From contig CAYWFG010000001.1 in NCBI GenBank assembly GCA_964458185.1, forward strand, positions 72,451 to 136,450: 64,000 nucleotides of DNA, given 5' to 3'. The notes beneath the pieces are model-generated. The model was not told the DNA's origin, did not search any database, and was given only the letters and a program-made list of their open reading frames with translations. The stretch comes from AB-137-C09 sp964458185 (GTDB taxonomy: Bacteria > Pseudomonadota > Zetaproteobacteria > Mariprofundales > Mariprofundaceae). Below are positions 24,214 to 33,401 of this stretch, piece by piece (the first letter of the stretch is position 1; each line of letters opens with the position of its first letter). A program made the translations under genes and the position numbers.

Positions 24214-25614
24214 ATCAATAATGAATGTTGCGCCCTGACCCAATTGACTGTTGACCTTAATATCACCGCCGTGACCTTCAATGATTCGTTTGCAAATGGC
24301 GAGACCTAAACCCACGCCGCCTTTTTTGCGGTCACGGGCATCATCGGAGCGGTAAAAGCGATTGAATAAATGCTGTTGATGGTCAAGATCAATACCTGGT
24401 CCTTCATCTTGAATGTGAACAATAATGCGTCCCTGCTCTGTTTTTGCCTGTAGGCGTACTGTTGCACCTTCAGGTGAATACTTGTAAGCATTATTTAATA
24501 AGTTATAGATCACCCGTTCCAATGCATTTTCATCGCCAATTAATTGTAAGTCTTCTTCGATATCATCCATCAAGTGTAAACGTTTTTGACTGTATGAAAT
24601 CAAATGTTGTTGTTGCACTTCTTGTAGTAATAACGAAAAATCAACGCTATCTTGCACAAACTCTAGCTGCCCTGCATCTGCCCTTGCAAGGGTTAATAGA
24701 TCATTCACAATACGATGCATGCGTTCAATCACCGTAAGGTTTTGCCGTAAGGTATGCTGGTACTCTGCTGTACTTCGCTCTTGGCGAAGCGCGACCTCAA
24801 TCTCACCTTTTAAAATAGTTAAAGGTATGCGAAGTTCATGAGAGGCATCACCTGTGAAATGTTTTTGAGCGATAAAGCTATCTTCCAAGGCCTTAAACAT
24901 GGTATTCAGTGCCGACACCAATTCAATAAACTCATCATCATGCGCCTGTGATTTTAACCTTCGGGTCAAATCACCCGCCGCAACGGCGCGTGCGGTGCGA
25001 TTAATTTCTATTAAGGGGCGAAAAGAGCGCAATGCCATGACGTAACCTGCCCATGCACTGATGACAATAGAAACAAGCCCAAGGCTGCCCCCTATCCAAT
25101 ACAATAATGTCATAAAGCCTTGTATTTCTATCGTACTACGAGCAATAAAGAGTACGGCAATAAACTCACCTTGATGATGGACAGGAATAGCGACAAGACG
25201 AAGGTTTTTTTTACCCAATAACGAACCTGTTGCATTAAACGCAATGGTTTTATGTTGTAAAACATATTGAAATGAACGCATGACATCTTTATCTTTTCCG
25301 ATAAAAAGGTCGTTACCAAATCGAAAAACAGTCTCACCATTGGTTGAAACCAATTGCACATTGCTATTAAACTGTTGGCTAAAATCGCTTAGCACATGCG
25401 CCCAAGCATGGACAGGGATTTTTTCCAGTTTATCAAGCAATGCAACACCTTCTTGAAATAATGCATCATCCATTTCTTGATAAACTTGACGGGTAAGAAG
25501 AAGGTATAATACGACCGCAGAAATCATCAGAATCGCAAACTCAACGGCAACATACATCATGGCTAATCGTCCACGAAAGGTATGCGTGATATGATTGCGT
25601 AACCACATCAACAT
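24196..25614 (-). CDS. Sensor histidine kinase
   Basis: A 472-residue inner-membrane kinase: membrane helix 1 at about 21-41, a periplasmic sensor of about 120 residues, helix 2 near 173-195, a HAMP domain (RSFRPLIEINRTARAVAAGD), HisKA with phosphoacceptor His259 in DASHELRIP, and HATPase_c with N box NLLNNAYKYS, G1 DEGPGI and G2 GGVGLGLAI. All catalytic boxes are intact. The architecture is like heavy-metal and envelope sensors such as CusS. No response regulator gene flanks it, so its partner is elsewhere. Confidence 0.9.
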   Translation of the reverse strand: MLMWLRNHITHTFRGRLAMMYVAVEFAILMISAVVLYLLLTRQVYQEMDDALFQEGVALLDKLEKIPVHAWAHVLSDFSQQFNSNVQLVSTNGETVFRFGNDLFIGKDKDVMRSFQYVLQHKTIAFNATGSLLGKKNLRLVAIPVHHQGEFIAVLFIARSTIEIQGFMTLLYWIGGSLGLVSIVISAWAGYVMALRSFRPLIEINRTARAVAAGDLTRRLKSQAHDDEFIELVSALNTMFKALEDSFIAQKHFTGDASHELRIPLTILKGEIEVALRQERSTAEYQHTLRQNLTVIERMHRIVNDLLTLARADAGQLEFVQDSVDFSLLLQEVQQQHLISYSQKRLHLMDDIEEDLQLIGDENALERVIYNLLNNAYKYSPEGATVRLQAKTEQGRIIVHIQDEGPGIDLDHQQHLFNRFYRSDDARDRKKGGVGLGLAICKRIIEGHGGDIKVNSQLGQGATFIIDLPSSR

Positions 25615-25637
25615 GCAGTATTGCCTTTTAAACTAGC

Positions 25638-25661
25638 GTTCCCATGCAGGTGCATGGGAAC
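25638..25661. repeat. Perfect 11-bp-arm palindrome (REP-like)
   Basis: GTTCCCATGCA (25638-25648), GG, then TGCATGGGAAC (25651-25661). It sits between the kinase gene and the GH26 gene, both on the minus strand. Its right arm resembles 20425-20446. Could also serve as a terminator hairpin for the GH26 gene, but no T-run follows. Confidence 0.65.
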
Positions 25662-25701
25662 AAAGTGATTACTGATTGAAAAGGGCATTTATGTTAAAAA
25701 G

Positions 25702-27399
25702 CTAAGGAATAATCAACCCTACATGATTGCGGCCATCGGCACAAAAACCAATATTGATGCTTCCCATGGCAGGAATCATAGCATTCCATGCTACAGGAGA
25801 AGCAATAATGTCCCCCGTTGTTCCAGTGTAATTGGCATTCCATTGTGATGTAATCACACTATCAGGCAACGAAAACATCGTGCCTACCCAGAGTTGATCT
25901 TGGTTGGTAATGTTTTGAATGACTGTATCCATACAATAGCCACCAATCCATGTTGAAATAAAATCACCTTGCGCGTGAAATGTTGCACTGTCAGCAATAA
26001 TTGCACTATAAGGGGTAAGATGAATACCACTCACAACCGTTGTTTGCAATGTTCCATCGGCACAAAAATCAAAACTGGTTTGTTCACCCGTATGCAATAA
26101 GTAATTACCAGCGTTTGATAATGCTCTGAATTCATTGGCATTAAGAGGCTGATAGTTTGTTCCCCAAACACCTGTTACAGCACCTGATAAATAAATATCT
26201 ACAGCCCAGTCGTTAATAGCTTGTGACGTAGCTAAATGCGCTCTGGCACAAAAACCACCATTCCATGATGATAACAACTCAAGATTTACCGTTGCATAAG
26301 GATTGTACGCAGGGGCAGGCAGACTAAAAGAACCTGTACCCGTGCCAGCCGTAGCATCACTTAAAAAGTCGGCATCACTAATCAAACGTGCGGAAGCACG
26401 ATCAGGAAGCACATCAGCAAGCGTTGTCACCGCCGTTCGATAAGCCCCGTAGGCTGGGTAAGCCAAATAACTTTCATCACCTGCTTGCCCACCAAAGATC
26501 GCCCAATCGGTTTCTTTATCTTGATTGAACCATGCGATCATGGCAATATTTTGGTCTTGGGCATATTGAAATATATTGCTTACCCATTGTGATTTATCAG
26601 CATAAGGATCAACACCCGCAGAGTCACTGCTGCTTGCCAGTTCAGTCAAGGCCATTGACTTATTAGGGCTAAGCATTCTTAACCGTGTAAGCATATCACC
26701 AAACACTGCTGATGGTGTTTGCCAGCCTAAGCCCGTCCAGCTAACACCCCAATTATAACCATCAATTGCCAGCCAATCGACATAAAAATCACCGGGGTAA
26801 TACTGTTCGGCAGGGTAAAAACTTTGATCGGTATTGTTCACACTCCAAACCCATTGCAAACGGGTTGATGCGATGCCTTTGTTTGCCATAACATTATAAA
26901 CATGCTGCCACATGGCAACGTAGGCCGCGGGGTCAATACTCCAAAGGTACCAGTTACTGTTCATTTCGTGGGCAAAACGAAGATAAACACGGCGATCATC
27001 ATTGGTGTTATTGATACCATCAGGCCCTGCGATAAAGGTTAGCATACGGTTACCCCAATCGTTCAAGTAGGCATCATAATCACCTGCGGCAATCCGTGCG
27101 CTGATGTCGGTTGGGGTGGCTGTGCCATAATAAGGCATCCATGATACCATTGGAACACTGCCATGGTTCCAGACTGCAATCATTTGTTGCTCAAATAAAT
27201 TAGCTGCGTTGACAGGATCCCAATCGGTAAACAAGTTAATCACAGCGTTGGGCTTCCCTTGCCACTGCTCTTGCTGTGCCACTTCAGTCATATTCCAGCC
27301 TTCTTGACCATAATAGGAACCCAGCAAGACTTTTGCTGAAGCTTGCAAAGGCAGGCATACAGCAATGCACCATAACACTATACGATAATAATTCATCAT
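25702..27399 (-). CDS. Secreted GH26-like glycoside hydrolase with two CBM2-like modules
   Basis: A 565-residue exported enzyme. Signal peptide 1-22. The catalytic TIM-barrel part (about 25-330) looks like family GH26 (beta-mannanase/beta-1,3-xylanase/lichenase): acid/base Glu in LRFAHEMNSNWYLW, nucleophile Glu in SMALTELASS. Two C-terminal modules begin LELLSSWNGGFCARAHL and FISTWIGGYCMDTVIQ, each ending FCADG, with the Cys pair and WNGGF turn of CBM2-type carbohydrate-binding modules. A strong AGGAGG favours ATG 27396. Divergent from the polysaccharide gene set, so it may trim, release or degrade that polymer; the substrate is inference. Confidence 0.8.
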   Translation of the reverse strand: MMNYYRIVLWCIAVCLPLQASAKVLLGSYYGQEGWNMTEVAQQEQWQGKPNAVINLFTDWDPVNAANLFEQQMIAVWNHGSVPMVSWMPYYGTATPTDISARIAAGDYDAYLNDWGNRMLTFIAGPDGINNTNDDRRVYLRFAHEMNSNWYLWSIDPAAYVAMWQHVYNVMANKGIASTRLQWVWSVNNTDQSFYPAEQYYPGDFYVDWLAIDGYNWGVSWTGLGWQTPSAVFGDMLTRLRMLSPNKSMALTELASSSDSAGVDPYADKSQWVSNIFQYAQDQNIAMIAWFNQDKETDWAIFGGQAGDESYLAYPAYGAYRTAVTTLADVLPDRASARLISDADFLSDATAGTGTGSFSLPAPAYNPYATVNLELLSSWNGGFCARAHLATSQAINDWAVDIYLSGAVTGVWGTNYQPLNANEFRALSNAGNYLLHTGEQTSFDFCADGTLQTTVVSGIHLTPYSAIIADSATFHAQGDFISTWIGGYCMDTVIQNITNQDQLWVGTMFSLPDSVITSQWNANYTGTTGDIIASPVAWNAMIPAMGSINIGFCADGRNHVGLIIP

Positions 27400-27405
27400 A
27401 ACCTC

Positions 27406-27807
27406 CTAATGGCACTGACCAAGTGCGGCACTGCTGCTACACGGTACGCCATCGACCCAAATAGCACCAGCAAGACGCGCACCCACAAAAATTGCGCCTT
27501 TTATCTTAGCGCCTGTTAAATTCGCGCCAAACAAATCGGCTGAAGATAAATTAGCATTGCGCAAATTGGCATTGCGCAAATCAGCCCCCATTAAATTGGC
27601 AGAGGATAAGTCAGCCCCCGTTAATTTTGTTTTCTTTAAAACAGCACGGGATAAATCTGCCCCAGACAGGTTGATATTACTCATGTTTTTACCGCTTAAA
27701 TCACAGCGAGGACAGTTGCCTGTTTGGGTTAATTCTTTTTTTGCCTGCCCTGCTGATGCAGGAAATGCGAAACAGATCAACACAGAAAAAATAATAAACA
27801 ATCGCAT
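27406..27807 (-). CDS. Exported pentapeptide-repeat protein
   Basis: A 133-residue protein with a signal peptide (1-19, FAFPASA) and, from about residue 36, roughly 14 tandem A(D/N)LXX pentapeptides (LSGADLSRAVLKKTKLTGAD and on), which fold as a right-handed quadrilateral helix. Cys33/Cys36 (GNCPRC) before, and two Cys after, the repeats may form disulfides. Starts at ATG 27807 with GAGGT upstream. It is upstream of, and six bases from, the GH26 gene, so co-transcribed. Function unknown. Confidence 0.85.
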   Translation of the reverse strand: MRLFIIFSVLICFAFPASAGQAKKELTQTGNCPRCDLSGKNMSNINLSGADLSRAVLKKTKLTGADLSSANLMGADLRNANLRNANLSSADLFGANLTGAKIKGAIFVGARLAGAIWVDGVPCSSSAALGQCH

Positions 27808-27960
27808 AAAATGTACCTCACTACAATAAAAACAAAATGCCGCTAGCATTGGTGGCTATACTAGGTGACAAGAGTTGTTTTATAAATAGGATTTCCACCT
27901 ACATAGTATCTTTTTCATATTACTATTTAATAATTAGTAATTAGTGAGTCTCACCCTTTT

Positions 27961-28584
27961 ATGTTTGTTTCTCTTATTGGTCAATTTGTAGAAAGCCTAC
28001 AATTTCTCATTATTTTTATTTCGTTGGTTTTTTTGTGGTTCCGTCGATGTGAGTCACCTCATATGCAACGAAGTGTGCTTATTATTACCGTTGCATCGAT
28101 TATTTTGGCCCATGTTTTGGTTCATGCTTTGGATCAATTATGGTTTCACGCGCTGCCTGCTCGTTCCATGCTTGGCAGTAATATTCTTAGCCAAGGTTGG
28201 GAGGCATTTTATTTACAGTGGTATAGCACTCCGTCATCTATTGCTGTTTGGTTTGCCTTTGCTATTGGCATGTTTCGTTTATCTCGGATTACAGGATTGT
28301 TATTGTGTACCTTAGCCTTATTCGAAGCGTGGTTGCATATATTGCTTGGTATCGCCTACCCTTCTGATATTTTATATGCAGTCATGATTGGCGGGGCATC
28401 TGCATGGGTACTCCATAGCCTTGAACGACACTTGTGGCGCACCACGGAAGGAATTCAACAAATATGTTACCATATGCCTGAGGTTATTTACCCCATGATG
28501 TTATTAATCATGATTGATATGAATAATGATTTACAGTTTATGACCAACAGTTATTATTTTATGTTTGGTTGGCCGACACATTAG
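27961..28584 (+). CDS. PAP2-like membrane protein lacking catalytic residues
   Basis: A 207-residue polytopic protein with about five membrane helices. Overall plan follows PAP2 lipid phosphatases: a segment equivalent to PSGH reads TPSSIAVWF, and the third motif reads WLHILLGIAYPSD where active enzymes have SRxxxGxHxPxD. The catalytic His residues of both motifs are absent, as is the KxxxxxxRP motif, so it is unlikely to be a phosphatase. First gene of the plus-strand polysaccharide set; its stop is directly followed by the ATG of an intact PAP2. It may be a structural partner of that protein. No clear ribosome site before ATG 27961. Confidence 0.65.
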   Translation: MFVSLIGQFVESLQFLIIFISLVFLWFRRCESPHMQRSVLIITVASIILAHVLVHALDQLWFHALPARSMLGSNILSQGWEAFYLQWYSTPSSIAVWFAFAIGMFRLSRITGLLLCTLALFEAWLHILLGIAYPSDILYAVMIGGASAWVLHSLERHLWRTTEGIQQICYHMPEVIYPMMLLIMIDMNNDLQFMTNSYYFMFGWPTH

Positions 28585-29310
28585 ATGAGAGATGATACAA
28601 TACTTCTATGGCTTAATAGTCAAATCGCCAGATCACCTGATTTGTTTTATCAGGCATTATTATTTTCTAATCGTATTCCTTGGATCCTCATGAGTTTAGT
28701 ATTATGTTGGATGTGGTTTGCGGGTTCGCCTGGCCTTTTACCTCGCAAATCAGGCGGTATTTTGAATGCTCAAGCACGACATTTGGCATTGATGTGCATC
28801 ATCAGCATGCCGTTTTTGTTTATTTTATCTCAAGGGCTTCAATATATCATCATGAAACCACGTCCCTTGCATGTAGATATTGGCTTATTAATTCCCATTC
28901 CGCCGCAAATTTGGGAAGAAATTATTGCTAGCTTTCCTCCCCTTGCTTCTTTTCCTAGCGATCATGCTGTTGTGATGGGCTTATTATTGGGCTGTGTTTG
29001 GCGATTAAATCGATGGTTGGGTGGGCTTGCCTTATGCTTGGCATTGTTTTTTTCAACACTGCGTATCATGCTTGGCTTTCATTGGCCAAGTGATATTGCC
29101 GCAGGACTATTACTGGGCATATTGGCAGCATGTTTAATTATTTTCACCATGCCTTATTACCTCCCCTTTACTCAGCGTATGAGCGTATATTTTGAACGAA
29201 CTCCAGCAATTAGTTATACTTTATTATTTCTTTTTTTTTATGACTTTTCACAGAAATTCTCGTTATTATTTTTTCTTATTCATACGCTAAAAAAAGGCTT
29301 GTCAACATGA
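28585..29310 (+). CDS. PAP2-family lipid phosphatase
   Basis: A 241-residue membrane protein with about six helices and the three PAP2 motifs: KPRPLH, PSDH (for PSGH) in SFPSDHAVVMG, and STLRIMLGFHWPSD with the catalytic His. Members remove phosphate from undecaprenyl diphosphate or other lipid phosphates on the outer face of the inner membrane. In this gene set it could recycle a lipid carrier, though the GT2 neighbour looks like a carrier-independent synthase. ATG follows the previous stop immediately; its own stop overlaps the STAS gene (ATGA). Confidence 0.85.
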   Translation: MRDDTILLWLNSQIARSPDLFYQALLFSNRIPWILMSLVLCWMWFAGSPGLLPRKSGGILNAQARHLALMCIISMPFLFILSQGLQYIIMKPRPLHVDIGLLIPIPPQIWEEIIASFPPLASFPSDHAVVMGLLLGCVWRLNRWLGGLALCLALFFSTLRIMLGFHWPSDIAAGLLLGILAACLIIFTMPYYLPFTQRMSVYFERTPAISYTLLFLFFYDFSQKFSLLFFLIHTLKKGLST

Positions 29311-29714
29311 TTGATATAAAAGTTTTCACACAGCATCATGGTATGGTGATTGCCTATGCTGCAAAGTCATTTGATGCTCGCCTTGCACCGCGAGTGCATC
29401 AATTTTGGCAGACAGAATTATTCAACAGCAATTATACTGCCTTGCATTGGATGGTCATTGATTTGCAAGAGGTATTAGTAATGGATACCAGTGGACTAGC
29501 CGTTATTGTGAATCATTATCAACAACTTCCTGTGGGGGTTCCACTCTCTTTGGTTGGCTGTAACCTTGCTATATCTGAATTACTAAAAGATACGTATGTG
29601 GCAAAAGTATTTCCTCAATACAAAACATTTAATGAGATTCCTGACATTGGTCATGCTTTAAAAAACATGGCTGCGACGGCTTACCATAGTCATCGTTTGT
29701 ATTCACCCTGGTAA
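29307..29714 (+). CDS. STAS-domain protein
   Basis: A 135-residue soluble protein with a STAS fold: alternating strands and helices and the phosphorylatable Ser in VLVMDTSGLAVIV (residue about 56-68). Typical of anti-sigma-factor antagonists and of partners of membrane transporters. No cognate anti-sigma kinase is in the window. Lying inside the polysaccharide gene set, between PAP2 and GT2 with ATGA overlap, it probably regulates that system at the protein level, but this is inference. It is too divergent from MlaB to assign to the Mla system, which lacks mlaB here. Confidence 0.8.
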   Translation: MIDIKVFTQHHGMVIAYAAKSFDARLAPRVHQFWQTELFNSNYTALHWMVIDLQEVLVMDTSGLAVIVNHYQQLPVGVPLSLVGCNLAISELLKDTYVAKVFPQYKTFNEIPDIGHALKNMAATAYHSHRLYSPW

Positions 29715-29717
29715 GCC

Positions 29718-31523
29718 ATGAAACCTGATTGGTATTTTTCACAATTTGAACAACGCAGACCACCTAAAGCACAGTTTGATCAAGAAAAGCATATTTTTCT
29801 CTATCAAATACTTGCAACGTGCAGTATTGGTCTTGGTCTATGGTATTTAAGTTGGCGATGGATGTATTCTTTAAACATGGAGGCTCTGGGGTTTTCTATT
29901 GCCTTGGCAATGGCAGAAACACTGGCTTTTATTGGCTCAATTTTATTCACCATAAATTTATGGCAAGTACGTGATACACGCTGGCAAAGTGCCCCGCAAC
30001 GCCTATCAGAAATCACCGCCTCTGCTACTTATGATCGTCCATTGATTGTCGATGTTTTTTTGCCTACGTTTAATGAAGAAGAGACTTTAGTTCAATTATC
30101 TATTCAAGACGCTAAACGCATGCATAGCCCTGATGGTGTGCAAACCATCGTTCATGTGTTGGACGATGGTTGTCGCCCTGAGATGCAAGCCATTGCCGAA
30201 AAAGAAGGGGTTAATTATATCCCACGAAAAGAAAGCATTGGTTTCAAGGCAGGCAATATTCGCCACGGCATGCAAAAAACCTCTGGTGATCTGATGGTTA
30301 TATTAGATGCGGACACTCGCCCTTTCCCTAATTTTTTAATGCGAACCTTGGGCTATTTCCGTGATCCTAATGTAGCATGGGTACAAACCCCTCAATGGTT
30401 CTTTGACCTTCATCAGGGCATTGCATTACCCCGTTATTTGGCAAAAAACTGGCATCTTGGTGCATTGGGGAACCTGTTAGGGCGTGGTGTGGAACGTGTT
30501 GTTGGGCCTATTCAGATAGGGCAAGACATATTAGGCAATGACCCGCGTTTATTTTATGATGTTATTCTTCGTCGTCGTAATGCTGCCAATGCCTCTTTTT
30601 GCTGCGGTGCTGGCAGTGTTCATCGCCGTGATGCGATTATGCAAGGCGCATTAAAAACATGGGCGCGTGAGGTACAAGAAAAAGCCCATGATTTATCATC
30701 AAACATACCCAACCCATCATTAAAAGCATCGTTTTATGCCCTCACCAAGCAAGAAATCGCCCGTGAAACACTATTAACCCCTTACCGCTTTCATGTCTCT
30801 GAAGATATTTATACAGGGATGTTGCTCCATGCCGACCCCGATCGAGAATGGAAGTCGGTGTACCACCCTGAATGCCTTAGCAAAATGCTTTCACCCCAAG
30901 ATTTACTTAGCTGGACGGTACAGCGTTTTAAATATGCAGGTGGCACGCTGGATATTATGGCGCATGACTCACCTTTACGCCATGCTGGTTTAAGCCTGCA
31001 CCAAAAATTTATGTATGGCGCAACTATGTATTCCTATTTATCGCCTTTGTGGGTGGTATTGTTTTTGCTTGCACCCATTTTATTCTTTTTCACAGGCATT
31101 GCCCCTGTTGCTGCCTACGATGAAGAATTTTATATGCATATTATTCCTTTTTTAATCATCAACCGACTAGCATTAATGGTGGCAACATGGGGCATACCTA
31201 GCTTACGAGGAGAGCAGTATTACTTAGCGTTTTTCTGGCAAAACATTGGTGCTATGTGGGAGGTACTATGTCGTCAACCTATTCGTTTTCATGTTACCCC
31301 CAAAACCTTGCAACAAGGAAACTTTATTGGTCTGGTGTGGCCACAAGTGGCACTCATTACCTTTACTTTTGTTGGCATCGGGGTGATGGGGTGGAATGTG
31401 TATACGGGTGCAGAAAATCATATCCCTGCCTATATTGTCAACGTATTTTGGGCATTGAATAATTGCCTTGCATTATCGGTTATTGTTCGCGCTGCATTTT
31501 TTAAAGGAGAATCGACATCATGA
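29718..31523 (+). CDS. Cellulose-synthase-like GT2 glycosyltransferase
   Basis: A 601-residue processive-type inner-membrane synthase: two N-terminal helices, a cytosolic GT-A domain, then about five helices. Catalytic motifs: first Asp in HVLDDGCRP, DADTRPF (DxD), FCCGAGSVHRRDA acceptor loop, HVSEDIYTG in place of TED, and SWTVQRFKYA for Q(Q/R)xRW. It is shorter than BcsA and has no PilZ domain, so control by cyclic di-GMP at this protein is not expected. It should polymerise a beta-linked glycan and push it across the membrane; the sugar is unknown. Overlaps the first DUF3131 gene by ATGA. Confidence 0.9.
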   Translation: MKPDWYFSQFEQRRPPKAQFDQEKHIFLYQILATCSIGLGLWYLSWRWMYSLNMEALGFSIALAMAETLAFIGSILFTINLWQVRDTRWQSAPQRLSEITASATYDRPLIVDVFLPTFNEEETLVQLSIQDAKRMHSPDGVQTIVHVLDDGCRPEMQAIAEKEGVNYIPRKESIGFKAGNIRHGMQKTSGDLMVILDADTRPFPNFLMRTLGYFRDPNVAWVQTPQWFFDLHQGIALPRYLAKNWHLGALGNLLGRGVERVVGPIQIGQDILGNDPRLFYDVILRRRNAANASFCCGAGSVHRRDAIMQGALKTWAREVQEKAHDLSSNIPNPSLKASFYALTKQEIARETLLTPYRFHVSEDIYTGMLLHADPDREWKSVYHPECLSKMLSPQDLLSWTVQRFKYAGGTLDIMAHDSPLRHAGLSLHQKFMYGATMYSYLSPLWVVLFLLAPILFFFTGIAPVAAYDEEFYMHIIPFLIINRLALMVATWGIPSLRGEQYYLAFFWQNIGAMWEVLCRQPIRFHVTPKTLQQGNFIGLVWPQVALITFTFVGIGVMGWNVYTGAENHIPAYIVNVFWALNNCLALSVIVRAAFFKGESTS

Positions 31524-32860
31524 TTGGACCATGGCTCTATGCCCGTCATCATATTGCATTCATTATTGGTTTATTATTGGCTGTTAGTATTGCATGGTGG
31601 GCAGAGATGCACATGCCACGTCCTATTCAGGCATGGATTGATAACTTTGATGAGGTGTTGCATATTGACGAAAATAATCCACCGCTGCGTGCCGTGCCTC
31701 GAGCATTAACGGATGTAGAAAAATATTGGGCGCGTACCGCATGGAAGTATTTTCAAAACAATTACCAAGAAGAGACAGGCATGGTCAACGCCGTTGATGG
31801 CTACCCTTCAACCACATTATGGGATCTTGGCTCTTACATTATGGGTGCATTATCAGCGCGTGAATTGGGTATCATCAACGAAGAAGAATTAACATGGCGA
31901 ATTGGCACCTTGCTCGACAGTTTGGCTCGCATACCACTGGTGCGGGGAAAACTCCCCAACAAAGCTTATGATACTCGTTCATTAGAAATGACCGATTATA
32001 ACAACAAACCAACAAAAGACGGTGTCGGTTGGTCAGCCATTGATATTGCACGTTTTGGTGTACCCATGCAAATCATCGTTTGGCGGCATCCGCAGTTGGC
32101 AGCGAAAGTGAAAGCGGTCATCAATCGTTGGTCATTTGATTTTATGGTAAAAAAGGGGCAGTTGTATACGGGCAGTTTGGGCAAAGACATGCGTATTCAC
32201 CGTTACCAAGAAGGCCGTTTTGGTTATGAACAATATGCAGCCAAGTCATTGATGTTTATGGGGCTTGATGTTACCCGTGCTGCACGTTATGACGTTGGAG
32301 TATCGGTAATTCCTGTTGAAGGTCAGCCCATTGCCTATGATGCCCGTTTACCAAGAAATTATAAAAGCACACACAATGCAGTATTGTCTGAGCCGTATAT
32401 TTTAGAAGGGATTGAGTTTGGCTTTAATGCCATCACACTACCCTTAGCGCGTTCTGTTTTTTTGGCACAATTAAATCGCCATGCAAGAACAGGAATTTTA
32501 ACGGCAGTATCAGAAGATCATATTGATCAAAAGCCTTGGTTTGTTTATTACAGTGTACTCAATGACCTTACGCCGTGGGCAGCATTTGATTCTGATCATC
32601 GGGATGCTTCGGCGTTCCGTTGTCTTTCTAGCAAGGCCGCGCTGGGATGGGCAGAGTTATTTAAAGGTGAATATGCAGGGTTATTGCGCCATGGTCTCAA
32701 AGAGTTAATCAACAAAGACCGTGGTTGGTATTCAGGGCGTTATGAAGAAAGTGGGCGTATTAATACGGCTATCACCAGCAACACCAATGGTATTATCTTA
32801 GAGATTTTAGCCTACCAAGCCAAAGGACCTTTGTTAACACTGGCAACAAAAAACGAATAA
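31520..32860 (+). CDS. DUF3131 protein, membrane-anchored (paralogue 1)
   Basis: A 446-residue protein with one N-terminal anchor (about 10-28) and a large periplasmic DUF3131 domain. Conserved features include WKYFQNNYQEETGMVNAVDG, YPSTTLWDLGS, TDYNNKP, EGRFGYEQYAAKS, VSEDHID and RGWYSGRYEESG. The domain resembles alpha/alpha-barrel glucan-active proteins and is often encoded next to cellulose-synthase-like GT2s, but no catalytic activity is established to my knowledge. Clearly paralogous to 33398-34822. Starts inside the GT2 stop codon. Confidence 0.85.
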   Translation: MIGPWLYARHHIAFIIGLLLAVSIAWWAEMHMPRPIQAWIDNFDEVLHIDENNPPLRAVPRALTDVEKYWARTAWKYFQNNYQEETGMVNAVDGYPSTTLWDLGSYIMGALSARELGIINEEELTWRIGTLLDSLARIPLVRGKLPNKAYDTRSLEMTDYNNKPTKDGVGWSAIDIARFGVPMQIIVWRHPQLAAKVKAVINRWSFDFMVKKGQLYTGSLGKDMRIHRYQEGRFGYEQYAAKSLMFMGLDVTRAARYDVGVSVIPVEGQPIAYDARLPRNYKSTHNAVLSEPYILEGIEFGFNAITLPLARSVFLAQLNRHARTGILTAVSEDHIDQKPWFVYYSVLNDLTPWAAFDSDHRDASAFRCLSSKAALGWAELFKGEYAGLLRHGLKELINKDRGWYSGRYEESGRINTAITSNTNGIILEILAYQAKGPLLTLATKNE

Positions 32861-32873
32861 GGAATGCAACAGC

Positions 32874-33401
32874 ATGAGCATACGAATGATTTTTATTTTG
32901 ATGACTGGGTGTTTAATCGCATTGTTAATTTTGTCATTTTGGCAAGTGCAACAAACAAAATTAATTCAACATCAGTTAAAAGAAGATCATCAATTAAAGG
33001 TTGATATACAACGTATGTTACAGCAAGCCAATAGGGTGAAACCCCTGCCTAAACAGACTGTGCCGCCTGCCCAGCATAGCGTAAACAATAATCAGCCAGC
33101 AGCAAAACCTGCTGGCGCACCTGATGCAGCAAAAGTATTGTTGAACAATGCCTTAGAGGGGTTATTGCGTGCTATCAAAGCCAATGATGCAAAGGATTTA
33201 GGCGCAGCCGCAACAGAGGTCGCTGCTATTAAAGATGCCGTATGGAAAACAGGCGACCTATGGCCAAAATACAAAACGCCCCTGCATGAATTGATGAGTC
33301 CTCTTGATTATGCCGTGAAGCGATTGGAACGGGGTGATCAAGCGGATTTTAGCAAAGTCCTCAAAACTGTGCGTGCCTTATTGCGTAAGGGTGAATCATG
33401 A
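32874..33401 (+). CDS. Anchored coiled-coil protein of unknown function
   Basis: A 175-residue protein: membrane helix at about 5-23, a short coiled coil (about 25-50, QQTKLIQHQLKEDHQLK), a Pro/Ala/Gln-rich linker, and an all-helical C-terminal domain of about 80 residues (NALEGLLRAIKANDAKDLGA onward). I do not recognise the family. It lies between the two DUF3131 genes, 13 bases after the first and overlapping the second by ATGA, so it is likely a periplasmic part of the same complex. Confidence 0.7.
   Translation: MSIRMIFILMTGCLIALLILSFWQVQQTKLIQHQLKEDHQLKVDIQRMLQQANRVKPLPKQTVPPAQHSVNNNQPAAKPAGAPDAAKVLLNNALEGLLRAIKANDAKDLGAAATEVAAIKDAVWKTGDLWPKYKTPLHELMSPLDYAVKRLERGDQADFSKVLKTVRALLRKGES

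Noticed and set aside
29307..29714. STAS protein as the missing MlaB
   Set aside because: It lies 10 kb from the mla genes inside a different tightly packed unit and keeps a DTSG phospho-site typical of anti-sigma antagonists; MlaB identity is not supported.
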